This document shows positions 26,893 through 36,626 of a stretch of DNA of 64,000 nucleotides, piece by piece. A program made the position numbers and the translations under genes. The stretch is taken from assembly GCF_000519205.1 (NCBI RefSeq), contig NZ_JAFB01000015.1, positions 164,875-228,874 on the forward strand, given 5' to 3'. The first letter of the stretch is position 1; every line of letters begins with the position of its first letter. The DNA is from Amycolatopsis taiwanensis DSM 45107 (GTDB taxonomy: Bacteria > Actinomycetota > Actinomycetes > Mycobacteriales > Pseudonocardiaceae). The notes under the pieces are model-generated. The model saw nothing but the letters and a program-made list of their open reading frames with translations. It was not told the DNA's origin and ran no database searches.

Positions 26893-26927
26893 GAGCGGGG
26901 CCCCGATTACCGTCGGCGGCCCCGCTC
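26893..26927 (+). terminator. Terminator after lsr2
   Basis: GAGCGGGGCC (26893-26902) pairs perfectly with 26918-26927 around a 15-nt loop, starting 14 nt after the lsr2 stop. No U-tract. Confidence 0.65.
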
Positions 26928-27873
26928 GCCGGGCGAGCCGCCGCCAGTGGTACGGCGGCGGACGCTTGTCCGAATCGTGAGAAGCGATTCTTGAACAAAG
27001 TTTTAGAGCCGGAGTGGACCCCTCCGTTGTCGCGAGTGGACTGCACCTGCCGGCTATATCCGCGGCCCCCGTCGTGGGCGTCGCGTAATCGATCGGCTTC
27101 GCCGCGCACTCGCCGTGCGGTGTTGTTGATGTGTGGCCGTCGATCGCTGATTTGAGCGTGATTCCGGCTTTCTCGACGGCCGGTAACTCCCGCGCCGTCG
27201 CCACCTTTCCTCATCGACGGTTCGTCGCGACCCGGAGCGAACGCCCGGTTTACCTTATGTGGTGAATGTCACCCGAGTGGGACTTCAGGGCCTTCGACAT
27301 ATTCGATCTCAGCTGTCTCGTCACCGCTTGTGCACCCAGGTGCGTTCGTGGCGTCGCTCCCCACCGCGACCCGGAATTCACCCGTTCGGGTGTTCTGGAG
27401 TGAGGGGCCTGCCCGCCCGCTGTGCGTGCGAAGGGCAGGGAAAGGGGCCAGGGCTTGTCCTCAGGGCCGGGTCCGGGGTTTGTGCCCCAGCGGACCCAGC
27501 GTCTGGGGATTGCACCGCCAGACGAGACGGCTTCCTGTGGGGTTGCACCCCCCAGGCGACACGGCTTCCTGCGGGTTGCGCCCCCGGACGACGCATATCC
27601 GGAGCGGCAAATGGGGTAACCGAGATCGTGTTCGCGCTGAGCGGACAACGGGCCCAGGTGGAATCCGATGGGCCCGGCCTGCGTTAAACCGTATGTCAGT
27701 TACCAGCGAAGACAAGAGGCCGGAAGCTAGTTGTCGGCGTCGACTTCTGCGACCTGATGGGCCGTGGTGGTAGTCGTAACCGGCTGGTTGGCTACTACAG
27801 TGGTCCTACGGTGCTGAATCCGCCGTCAAGGCGGCGGAGGCTCACCGCCGGCGCAGCAGTCGAGGGAGTGGGA
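26928..27873. other. Gene-free interval before clpC
   Basis: About 950 bp with no frame that looks coding: open frames are short, lack ribosome-binding sites and run on both strands. It holds a 34-bp imperfect repeat at 27505-27590 and the clpC promoter region at its right end. Mycobacterial lsr2 and clpC1 are much closer together, so this interval has probably grown by repeats or decay. No tRNA or riboswitch was recognised. Confidence 0.6.
27505..27590. repeat. 34-bp imperfect tandem repeat, 2.5 copies
   Basis: Units at 27505-27538, 27539-27572 and 27573-27590 (partial). Each begins GGGG(A)TTGCACC and contains GACACGGCTTCCTG or GAGACGGCTTCCTG. Confidence 0.7.
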
Positions 27874-30423
<2,550 letters not shown>

Positions 30424-30439
30424 GAGCGCGAACGCGTTG

Positions 30440-30475
30440 GCGAAGGCCCCCAGGGATTGCCCTGGGGGCCTTCGC
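30440..30475 (+). terminator. Strong terminator after clpC
   Basis: A perfect 16-bp stem (30440-30455 with 30460-30475) closes on a 4-nt loop (ATTG), 16 nt after the clpC stop. It is the best intrinsic-type hairpin in the window and marks the end of the conserved block. Confidence 0.85.
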
Positions 30476-30519
30476 CTGCTCCGGGCGTGCGCCTGTCAAG
30501 AAATATGAAGTTTTAAGTG

Positions 30520-30525
30520 TATTAT
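30520..30525 (+). promoter_or_regulatory. -10 element for leaderless hxlR-type gene
   Basis: TATTAT, then 8 nt, then GTG at 30534. It lies in an AT-rich stretch (30497-30533) with TGAAGT repeated on both sides of the -10, a candidate operator. Confidence 0.5.
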
Positions 30526-30533
30526 TGTGAAGT

Positions 30534-31268
30534 GTGAGTCGCCGAACGTACAACCAGTACTGCGCCACCGCCCGGACGCTGGACATCGTCGGGGAGCGCT
30601 GGACGCTGCTGGTCATCCGTGAACTGCTGACCGGGCCCAAACGCTTCGGCGACCTCCTGGCCAACCTCGCGGGCATGGGCACGGGCCTGCTTGCCGCGCG
30701 GTTGCGGTATCTGCAGGAAGAGGGCTTGGTCCAGCAGGTGGTGCTTCCGCCGCCGGCCAAGGCTCCCGCCTACGCACTGACCGAGGCCGGGGCGGATCTC
30801 GGGCCGACGGTGCTGGCGCTGGCGCGGTGGGGGCTGCGGTGGGCGGCCGAGGAGCGCCGCGAGGGTGAGGTGTTCCGGCTGGGCTGGACAGTGCTCGGCA
30901 TGCAGGCCATCTTCGACGCCGAAGCCGCGCGTGACGTCCGGGCGGTCTACGAGTTCCGGGTGGATGACGACGTGTTCCATGTCCGCGTGGAGCACGGGGA
31001 GATCGAGTCGGTGCACGGCCCGGCTCAGCGGCCGGACGTGGTCATCGAGACGAGTGCGGAGGTGTTCCGCGCGTTGATGGCCGGCGAACTGAGCGTCGCC
31101 GAGGCCAAGCGCTCGGGCTCTGCCGAGGTGTCGGGCAACCAGCAACTCCTGCGCAAGCTGCGAAGCCTCTTCCGCCTACCGCAGCCGCAGGTCAGGGTGG
31201 CGGAAGAGGCGGCTGAGGGCTCCGCCCCCACGCCCCCGACTGGGGGCAAGCCCTCAAACCCCCTATAG
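30534..31268 (+). CDS. HxlR-family regulator with SCP2-like C-terminal domain
   Basis: 244-residue regulator. The N-terminal winged helix (about 1-100) has the HxlR pattern: YCATARTLDIVGERWTLLVIRELLTGPKRF, then YALTEAG. A second domain (about 120-220; VFHVRVEHGEIESVHG, LMAGELSVAEAKRSG) looks like the SCP2 sterol-carrier fold found fused to HxlR domains in actinobacteria, suggesting a hydrophobic ligand. The last 17 residues (EGSAPTPPTGGKPSNPL) are coded by a nested palindrome, so the original protein may have ended earlier. Convergent with ohr. Confidence 0.88.
   Translation: MSRRTYNQYCATARTLDIVGERWTLLVIRELLTGPKRFGDLLANLAGMGTGLLAARLRYLQEEGLVQQVVLPPPAKAPAYALTEAGADLGPTVLALARWGLRWAAEERREGEVFRLGWTVLGMQAIFDAEAARDVRAVYEFRVDDDVFHVRVEHGEIESVHGPAQRPDVVIETSAEVFRALMAGELSVAEAKRSGSAEVSGNQQLLRKLRSLFRLPQPQVRVAEEAAEGSAPTPPTGGKPSNPL
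31215..31255. repeat. Nested palindrome in the 3' end of the hxlR-type gene
   Basis: Outer arms GAGGGCT (31215-31221) and AGCCCTC (31249-31255) enclose an inner hairpin GCCCCC/GGGGGC (31232-31237, 31242-31247). It may act as a terminator between the convergent hxlR-type and ohr genes. Confidence 0.5.
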
Positions 31269-31277
31269 CCGTTCGCG

Positions 31278-31718
31278 TCAGTCGGTCAACGGCACGCCGT
31301 TGACCGAGATCGCGACGTCGATGTTGCCTCTCGTCGCGTTCGAATACGGGCACACCTGATGTGCGGTATGCGTTAGCCGCGCGGCCTGGCTTGCGTCCTG
31401 AATGGACGGCAGCGTGACGGCGAGTTCGGCGCCCAGCTTGAATCGGCCGCCCTCGATCGGGATGAGCATGGCCTTCGCGTCGATCACCGCGTCCTCCGCG
31501 TCGAGGCCCTCGCGCTTGGCCAAGCCGGCCAGCACGGTCTGAAAACAGGCGGCGTAGCCGATCGCGAAGAGCTGTTCGGGATTGGCCCCGCCGCCCGCGC
31601 CGCCCAGTTCCTTCGGCAGGCGGAGTGCGAGGTCGATTTCGCCGTCCGTGGTGCGCGCGCGCCCGTGTGCCCGTCCGCCCGTGACTCGTGCCTCGGCCGT
31701 GTATTTCGCGTCTGTCAT
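31278..31718 (-). CDS. ohr: Organic hydroperoxide resistance protein (Ohr/OsmC)
   Basis: Thiol peroxidase that reduces organic and fatty-acid hydroperoxides in the cytosol. 146 residues with the two redox cysteines Cys58 (YAACFQTVL) and Cys123 (VCPYSNATRGN) and the Glu49 that supports the active arginine network. The start ATG has GGAGCAAGGAC upstream. Ohr genes are usually controlled by OhrR of the MarR family; none is adjacent here. The neighbouring HxlR-type or TetR-type regulators are candidates, by position only. Confidence 0.92.
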   Translation of the reverse strand: MTDAKYTAEARVTGGRAHGRARTTDGEIDLALRLPKELGGAGGGANPEQLFAIGYAACFQTVLAGLAKREGLDAEDAVIDAKAMLIPIEGGRFKLGAELAVTLPSIQDASQAARLTHTAHQVCPYSNATRGNIDVAISVNGVPLTD

Positions 31719-31824
31719 GTCCTTGCTCCGTTCTGGTCTTCCGGTTCAAGTATCTTGCACTTTCAAAACAGGAAGTGAAAGGTATTAGATCATGGTTCTA
31801 GAGCAACAGCTAACAGGAGGATCG

Positions 31825-32511
31825 ATGACGACGTTCGTGCTCGTTCACGGGGCCTGGCATGGCGGCTGGGCCTGGGACCGCGTCGCCCCGTTGCTGGCAG
31901 ATGCGGGAGCCAGAGTCGTCGCTCCCGACCTCACGCTCGGCCGTGACGTCGGTCTCAGCGCCCACGCCGAGGAGGTGATCGCCGCCATCGACCAGGTCTC
32001 GAACGGCACGACAGTCCTGGTCGGGCACAGTTACGGCGGCCTGGTCGTACGCCAGGCCGCCGACCGGCGGCCCGAGCGCGTGGCCCACATCGTCTTGGTG
32101 GACGGCTGGGCCGGACCCGATGGGGTCAGCATGCGGACCCTGATACCCAGCTGGTTCGCGGCGGACGGCGACGGCTGGCGCCTCCCGGCTCCCATCGACG
32201 GCTGGCGGATGCCGGCCCCTCCGCCGGCCGTCTTCGGCATCGAGGACGTTCAGGACGCCGCCTGGCTCCAGCAGCGCCTGCGTCCACATTCGCTGCGGAC
32301 CTTCACCGAGCCGACGCGGCTGACCGGCGCGGTCGGGGAAATACCGGGCAGCGCCCTCTACTGCCGCCCACCGCGGCTGCCTTTCGCCGATATGGGCGAG
32401 CGCCTCGGCTATCGGCTCGTCGGCATTGACGGCCCCCACGACGTCATGCTCACCGATCCCGCACGCGTCTCGGCGGAAATCCTCGCGGCCGCGGCGAGCG
32501 TGCGGGATTAG
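31825..32511 (+). CDS. Alpha/beta-fold hydrolase
   Basis: 228-residue serine hydrolase of the small esterase type: FVLVHGAWHGGWAW (oxyanion region), nucleophile elbow GHSYGG, and the C-terminal histidine in DGPHDVMLTDP. The ATG at 31825 follows AACAGGAGGATCG, a strong ribosome-binding site; the frame is open 33 nt further upstream. Divergent from ohr and convergent with the tetR-type gene. No signal peptide. Substrate unknown; similar proteins are annotated as salicylate-type or aryl esterases. Confidence 0.85.
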   Translation: MTTFVLVHGAWHGGWAWDRVAPLLADAGARVVAPDLTLGRDVGLSAHAEEVIAAIDQVSNGTTVLVGHSYGGLVVRQAADRRPERVAHIVLVDGWAGPDGVSMRTLIPSWFAADGDGWRLPAPIDGWRMPAPPPAVFGIEDVQDAAWLQQRLRPHSLRTFTEPTRLTGAVGEIPGSALYCRPPRLPFADMGERLGYRLVGIDGPHDVMLTDPARVSAEILAAAASVRD

Positions 32512-32559
32512 AGGTCGCGCCGCAGGCCGCCATGGGGGCGCGACACGCTGTTCTCCAGG

Positions 32560-33141
32560 TCAGGCGAGCGAGTCGATCCACCGCTTCAGACGGCGGCCTT
32601 CGGCCACCATCAGCTCCGGGTCGCGGAGCGTATTGGTCAGCACCGAAATGCCCTGGTAGGCGGCGATAAGTGCGACTGCGAGCTCGCGGGCGTCGCTCCG
32701 GCCCAGCTCCGCGAACTGCCGCTCGGTCCAGTCGATGAGCGCGCGCATCAGGGCGGCGACCGTCGCGTCGAGGCCATCGGCCCGCTTGTCCAGCTCGGAC
32801 GCGAGCGTGCCAGTGGGGCAGCCGAACCGGACCGCGGTGTCGCGCTGCTCGACCCATCCGGCGATGAGCGCCTTCAGCCGCTCGCCCGGCGTCGGCAGCG
32901 CGTCGAGGGCTTCGATCATCCCCGCCAGGTTCTGCGTGTGGGTGTCGATCGCGGCCTCGACCAGCTCATTCTTGGTCTTGAAGTAGTAGTACACGTTCCC
33001 CACGGGGACGTCGGCCTCCCGTGCGATGTCCGCCAGGGTGGTCTTCTCGACGCCCTGTTCGTGCAGCACCTTGGCCGCGGCGGCGGCCAGCCGCTCACGC
33101 TTGCCGGGCGCGCGGCCGGCCCGCGTTGTCGAGTTAGTCAC
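32560..33141 (-). CDS. TetR-family transcriptional regulator
   Basis: 193-residue repressor. The helix-turn-helix is at about 15-60: KRERLAAAAAKVLHEQG, VEKTTLADIAREADVPVGNVYYYFKTKNEL. The ligand domain has a TetR_C shape with EQRDTAVRFGCPTG. The GTG at 33141 is overlapped by an operator-like palindrome and TACAGT lies 7 nt upstream, so the gene is probably leaderless and autorepressed. Divergent from the NmrA-like gene, which carries a second, similar operator and is the likely target. Confidence 0.9.
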   Translation of the reverse strand: MTNSTTRAGRAPGKRERLAAAAAKVLHEQGVEKTTLADIAREADVPVGNVYYYFKTKNELVEAAIDTHTQNLAGMIEALDALPTPGERLKALIAGWVEQRDTAVRFGCPTGTLASELDKRADGLDATVAALMRALIDWTERQFAELGRSDARELAVALIAAYQGISVLTNTLRDPELMVAEGRRLKRWIDSLA

Positions 33142-33151
33142 CTGACTGACT
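33132..33151 (-). promoter_or_regulatory. TetR operator 1, over the tetR start
   Basis: AGTTAGTCA-CC-TGACTGACT, arms 33132-33140 and 33143-33151 with 8 of 9 paired. It shares the AGTTAGTCA half-site with operator 2 and covers both the start codon and part of the -10. Confidence 0.6.
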
Positions 33152-33154
33152 GTA
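33149..33154 (-). promoter_or_regulatory. -10 element for leaderless tetR-type gene
   Basis: TACAGT on the minus strand, then 7 nt, then GTG at 33141. Confidence 0.45.
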
Positions 33155-33195
33155 GACGAACGCTATCGCGGTGAGCTATGGTCAACCTCGGATTT

Positions 33196-33211
33196 AGTTA
33201 GTCAACTAACT
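33196..33211 (+). promoter_or_regulatory. TetR operator 2, upstream of the NmrA-like gene
   Basis: Perfect AGTTAGT-CA-ACTAACT palindrome, 17 nt before the ATG at 33228. It matches operator 1, supporting control of both genes by the TetR-type protein. Confidence 0.65.
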
Positions 33212-33227
33212 CAGAACGGAGATCGCC

Positions 33228-34046
33228 ATGATCGCAGTTACTGGAGCCACCGGGAACGTCGGCCGCGAACTGGTCCGTCTTCTCACCGACGCAGGCGAGG
33301 AGGTGACCGCCATCTCGCGCGGCGAGGCGCGTGACCTTCCTGCTGATGTGCGCCATGTGCGGGCGGACCTCGCGGACCCGGACAGTCTGCGCTCCGCGCT
33401 GGATGGCGCTCACGCGTTGTTCCTGCTCGTGGCCGGCGATGACCCGCAAGGCATCCTCGACGCAGCGAAGGCCGGCGGCGTCCGCCGGGTCGTGCTGGTC
33501 TCGTCTCTCGGTGTCGCCACCCGTCCCGACGCCTACCGTCACCCCGCCGCCTTCGAGGACGCGCTCCACGGTTCGGGCCTCGACTGGACCGTGCTGCGTT
33601 CCGGCGGGCTGAATTCCAACGCCTTCGCGTGGGCCGGGCAGATTCACGCCGACCGAGTGGCCGCCGCCCCGTTCGGCGACGTCGGCCTGCCGACGGTCGA
33701 CCCGCTGGATGTCGCCGAGGTCGCCGCCGCCGCGCTGCTACGGCCCGGCCACGCCGGCGCCGTGTACGAGCTCACGGGCCCTGCACTGATCACCCCGCGC
33801 GAGCGGGCCGCGGCGATCGGCGCCGCGATCGGCGAGCCCGTCCGGTTCGTCGAGCAGACCCGCGGCCAGGCGCGGGCGCAGATGCTCGCGTTCATGCCCG
33901 AGCCGGTGGTGGAGGGCACCCTCGCCATCCTCGGAGAGCCGCTTCCCGCCGAGCGCCGGGTGAGCCCCGACGTCGAGCGGATCCTGGGTCGCGCGCCGCG
34001 CCCGTTCTCGGACTGGGCCGCCCGCAGTGCCAACGCCTTCCGCTGA
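33228..34046 (+). CDS. NmrA-like NAD(P)-binding oxidoreductase
   Basis: 272-residue atypical short-chain dehydrogenase. The N-terminal dinucleotide fold is IAVTGATGNVGRELVRLL (GxxGxxG), with VVLVSSLGVA and the YELTGP block typical of the QOR2/NmrA group. It lacks a clear YxxxK catalytic pair, as is usual for this group, so it may act as a quinone reductase or redox sensor. The ATG follows CGGAGATCG. Controlled, by inference, by the divergent TetR through the palindrome at 33196-33211. Confidence 0.87.
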   Translation: MIAVTGATGNVGRELVRLLTDAGEEVTAISRGEARDLPADVRHVRADLADPDSLRSALDGAHALFLLVAGDDPQGILDAAKAGGVRRVVLVSSLGVATRPDAYRHPAAFEDALHGSGLDWTVLRSGGLNSNAFAWAGQIHADRVAAAPFGDVGLPTVDPLDVAEVAAAALLRPGHAGAVYELTGPALITPRERAAAIGAAIGEPVRFVEQTRGQARAQMLAFMPEPVVEGTLAILGEPLPAERRVSPDVERILGRAPRPFSDWAARSANAFR

Positions 34047-34061
34047 TCCGGCGAAGAAGCC

Positions 34062-34445
34062 ATGCCCCTCTACAACACTGGGAGAGATCCCGCGTTACCG
34101 CGTGTTCAAGGGCCCGGCCCTGGCGTGTCGGCACTGAAGGCTATAAGCCGTGCGGAAGCGATTGATGTCCCGTCGAGGGGGCCAGGGCTCGGGCGCCCGC
34201 TGGCAGACCACGTCAAACGCGCACGCCTCCACAACCTGAAAGAACTCCGGCCGGCTTCCGCCGGTGCGAGCGAGATTCGGATCCTGTTCGGGTTCGATCC
34301 GGCGCGGCGGGCCATTCTCCTGGCGGCGGGCGACAAAACGGGAAACTGGAAGCGGTGGTACGACGTCGCCATACCGATCCCCGAGGCACGTTACGGGGAA
34401 CACTTGAAGGGGGCTGAGACATGGCGCGTTCAGGGAAACAAGTGA
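34062..34445 (+). pseudogene. Truncated HigB/Gp49-type toxin
   Basis: From about residue 30 (EAIDVPSRGPGLGRP) the frame matches the RelE-like Gp49/HigB toxin family: LHNLKELRP, IRILFGFDPARRAILL, GDKTGNWKRWYDVAIPI, YGEHLKG. The N-terminal helices and first strand usual in the family (W/F-rich EFxxW segment) are absent, replaced by unrelated sequence without a ribosome-binding site. Such a protein would probably not be an active mRNA-cleaving toxin. The frame overlaps the antitoxin remnant by 25 nt, the normal toxin-first layout of this system. Confidence 0.7.
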
Positions 34446-34672
34446 AGGCCGACAAGGTCGTTCGCGATCAGGAAACCGGTCGCGACGTCGAAGCATCCCG
34501 CGCTGAAGCCCGCGAGGCGACTCAGGCGTACGTTCTCGGCTTTCGATTGGCGCAACTTCGTGAGGAGGCCGGGGTGAGCCAGACCGAACTTGCCAGGCGA
34601 ATGATCGTGCGGACGACGGTCGGCCTGCTCAACACTTGCAACGGTCGCGTTATGCGTGAAGGCCCTGCGTGA
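34421..34672 (+). pseudogene. Truncated XRE-type antitoxin
   Basis: The ATG at 34421 begins a charged N-terminal region and the first helices of an XRE helix-turn-helix: YVLGFRLAQLREEAGVSQTELARRM. It then departs into unrelated sequence (IVRTTVGLLNTC) and stops at 83 residues, before the recognition helix that should follow. Partner of the truncated toxin; the module looks dead, although a repressor fragment could still be made. A hairpin terminator follows at 34688. Confidence 0.7.
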
Positions 34673-34687
34673 TCGAGCTCTTCGTGG

Positions 34688-34715
34688 CCCGGCAACATAT
34701 CGCAATGTTGCCGGG
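34688..34715 (+). terminator. Hairpin after the toxin-antitoxin remnant
   Basis: CCCGGCAACAT (34688-34698) pairs perfectly with 34705-34715 around a 6-nt loop, followed by CTTG. It lies between the antitoxin remnant and the Hsp70-like gene. Confidence 0.7.
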
Positions 34716-34771
34716 TCTTGCCATTGACGGCATGGCGAGTGTGAGAGTCTGAGCCGACTGAGGGGAGGCCT

Positions 34772-36616
34772 ATGAACGTCTTGACGATTGACTTCGGCAC
34801 GTCGAGCACGGTCGCGGTCCTGTCCGCGTTCGAGCGCGGGCCACGGGCGATCGAGGTCGACGGCTCGGTGACCATGTCGTCGGCGGTGTTCGCGCTCGAA
34901 GACGGCACGCTCGTCGTGGGCCAGGATGCCGAGCGCCGGGCGCGGCTGGATCCGGCGCGGTTCGAGCCCAACCCGAAGCGGCGGATCGACGAGGCCACCC
35001 TCCTGCTCGGCACCGACGTGGTGCAGGTGACCGACACGCTGGCCGCGGTGCTTCGCCGGGTCGGCGAGGAGGCCGTGCGCCAGTTGAACGGCCAGTGGCC
35101 CGACGCGGTGCGCCTCTCGCATCCCGCGCGCTGGGGCTCGACCCGGCAGACCACGCTTCGTCAGGCCGCTATCAAGGCCGGTTTCGGTACCTCGACGGCT
35201 CTGTTGCCCGAGCCCGTGGCCGCCGCCGCGCACTATGCCGCGCTGCGCTCGCAACCGCTCGCCCCCGGCAGCGCGCTGGCGGTGTACGACCTCGGTGCGG
35301 GCACCTTCGACTGCGCGGTCGTCGGAGTCACCCGGGACGGCTTCACCGTGCTCGCCGACAACGGACTGCCCGACCTGGGCAGCCTCGATATCGATCAGGC
35401 GCTGCTGGTGTACGTCGGCCGGCAGGTCTCACATCTGGATCCTGCGCAGTGGCAACGGGTTCTGCGCCCGCAGAGCGTCACCGACCGTCGCATCCGCCGC
35501 GCCTTGATGCAGGATGTCCGCGACGCCAAGGAAACGCTTTCCCGGCATGCGCACACCGAGGTGCCCATGCCCGAGCCGTTCGAGGACGTGCTGGTCACCC
35601 GCGCCGAGCTGGAGGCGCTGGTGCGCCCGAACCTGTTGCGCAGCGCGGAACTCATGGCCGCGACCATTCGCGACGCCGGGTTGACCCCGCAGCAGCTGAG
35701 CGGCGTCTACCTGGTGGGTGGCCCGAGCCGGATGCCGTTGGTGGCCAGCCTGCTGGCGGACAAGCTCGGGGTCATGCCCACCACGCAGGACCAGCCGGAG
35801 ACGGCGGTGGCCTTCGGCTTGCACGAGGAGCCGACGGCACCGGCCGCACCACCGCAGGACGAGCCCCGCACCATGCCGGCGATTTCTCCGGTGATGAGGC
35901 CGCAAACCTGGCACCCGCCGATTCAGCAGCAGCCGCAGCCAGTGCGGCCCGTGCAGGTTCCGCCGGCGCGCCCGGCGCGCAAGAGCCTCAAGGTGCCGAT
36001 GCTGGTGGGTGCGGGTGTGCTGGTGTTGGTCGCTGCCCTGGTCACGACGCTGGTGCTGGTCAACGGGCAGTCCGGCGACTCCCCGCCACTCGCCGGCGGG
36101 ACGACCGTTCATCAGTTCGGTGGTGGCGTTGACCCGGCGAGCTGTGACCAGGTGGGTGAGAAAGACGGACACGGCTTCACTCCGTGCCTGCTTCAGCTGG
36201 CCGGCAACGTGCCCGACCGTGCCGGCTGCTCCAGCGGTCTTAACGGGATGAGCCTGCCGAGCATCGGCGGTGCCGGCAACGCGACGATAGTCACCTGCAC
36301 GATGACGTCCACGAGCCAGCAGTTGTCCACCACGATGGTGGTCTACTACCAGGGATTGCCCTATTCCAGCTTGAAGACCAGCGTGGACGCCCAGCTGGAG
36401 AACCCCAGCGAGGCCATCGAGGGTGAGTGGCAAGGAAACGGGTTGTCCGGTCATTACCGGGGCGGGGTCGGCATCGTCGGCGACATCCTGGTCTTCGGTG
36501 CGGACGACCGGAACGTGGCCGGCATGGTCATTTCTATCGACCTGAGTGGCGAAGGCAGCCAGACGGCGCAGGACGTCGTGGACTACTTCGAACAGCACGT
36601 AAAGCCCGGCACGTAG
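34772..36616 (+). CDS. Hsp70-like ATPase fused to a membrane and extracytoplasmic domain
   Basis: 614-residue protein. Residues 1-355 form an actin-like Hsp70 nucleotide-binding domain: LTIDFGTSSTVAVL, AVYDLGAGTFDCAVV, VYLVGGPSRMPLV. No Hsp70 substrate-binding domain follows. Instead come a Pro/Gln-rich linker (about 360-405), one transmembrane helix (about 407-432) and an outside domain of about 180 residues with four cysteines (ASCDQ, TPCLL, AGCSS, VTCTM), enough for two disulfides. The ATG follows GAGGGGAGG. An AfsR-type regulator gene starts 10 nt after the stop. Function unknown; the design suggests an ATP-driven sensor or clamp coupled to an external ligand. Confidence 0.85.
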   Translation: MNVLTIDFGTSSTVAVLSAFERGPRAIEVDGSVTMSSAVFALEDGTLVVGQDAERRARLDPARFEPNPKRRIDEATLLLGTDVVQVTDTLAAVLRRVGEEAVRQLNGQWPDAVRLSHPARWGSTRQTTLRQAAIKAGFGTSTALLPEPVAAAAHYAALRSQPLAPGSALAVYDLGAGTFDCAVVGVTRDGFTVLADNGLPDLGSLDIDQALLVYVGRQVSHLDPAQWQRVLRPQSVTDRRIRRALMQDVRDAKETLSRHAHTEVPMPEPFEDVLVTRAELEALVRPNLLRSAELMAATIRDAGLTPQQLSGVYLVGGPSRMPLVASLLADKLGVMPTTQDQPETAVAFGLHEEPTAPAAPPQDEPRTMPAISPVMRPQTWHPPIQQQPQPVRPVQVPPARPARKSLKVPMLVGAGVLVLVAALVTTLVLVNGQSGDSPPLAGGTTVHQFGGGVDPASCDQVGEKDGHGFTPCLLQLAGNVPDRAGCSSGLNGMSLPSIGGAGNATIVTCTMTSTSQQLSTTMVVYYQGLPYSSLKTSVDAQLENPSEAIEGEWQGNGLSGHYRGGVGIVGDILVFGADDRNVAGMVISIDLSGEGSQTAQDVVDYFEQHVKPGT

Positions 36617-36626
36617 GCATCTTCAG

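Noticed and set aside
27250-27687. Overlapping frames of about 130-140 codons on both strands between lsr2 and clpC
   Set aside because: There are no start signals, the sequences are repeat-derived, and no family resemblance is seen.
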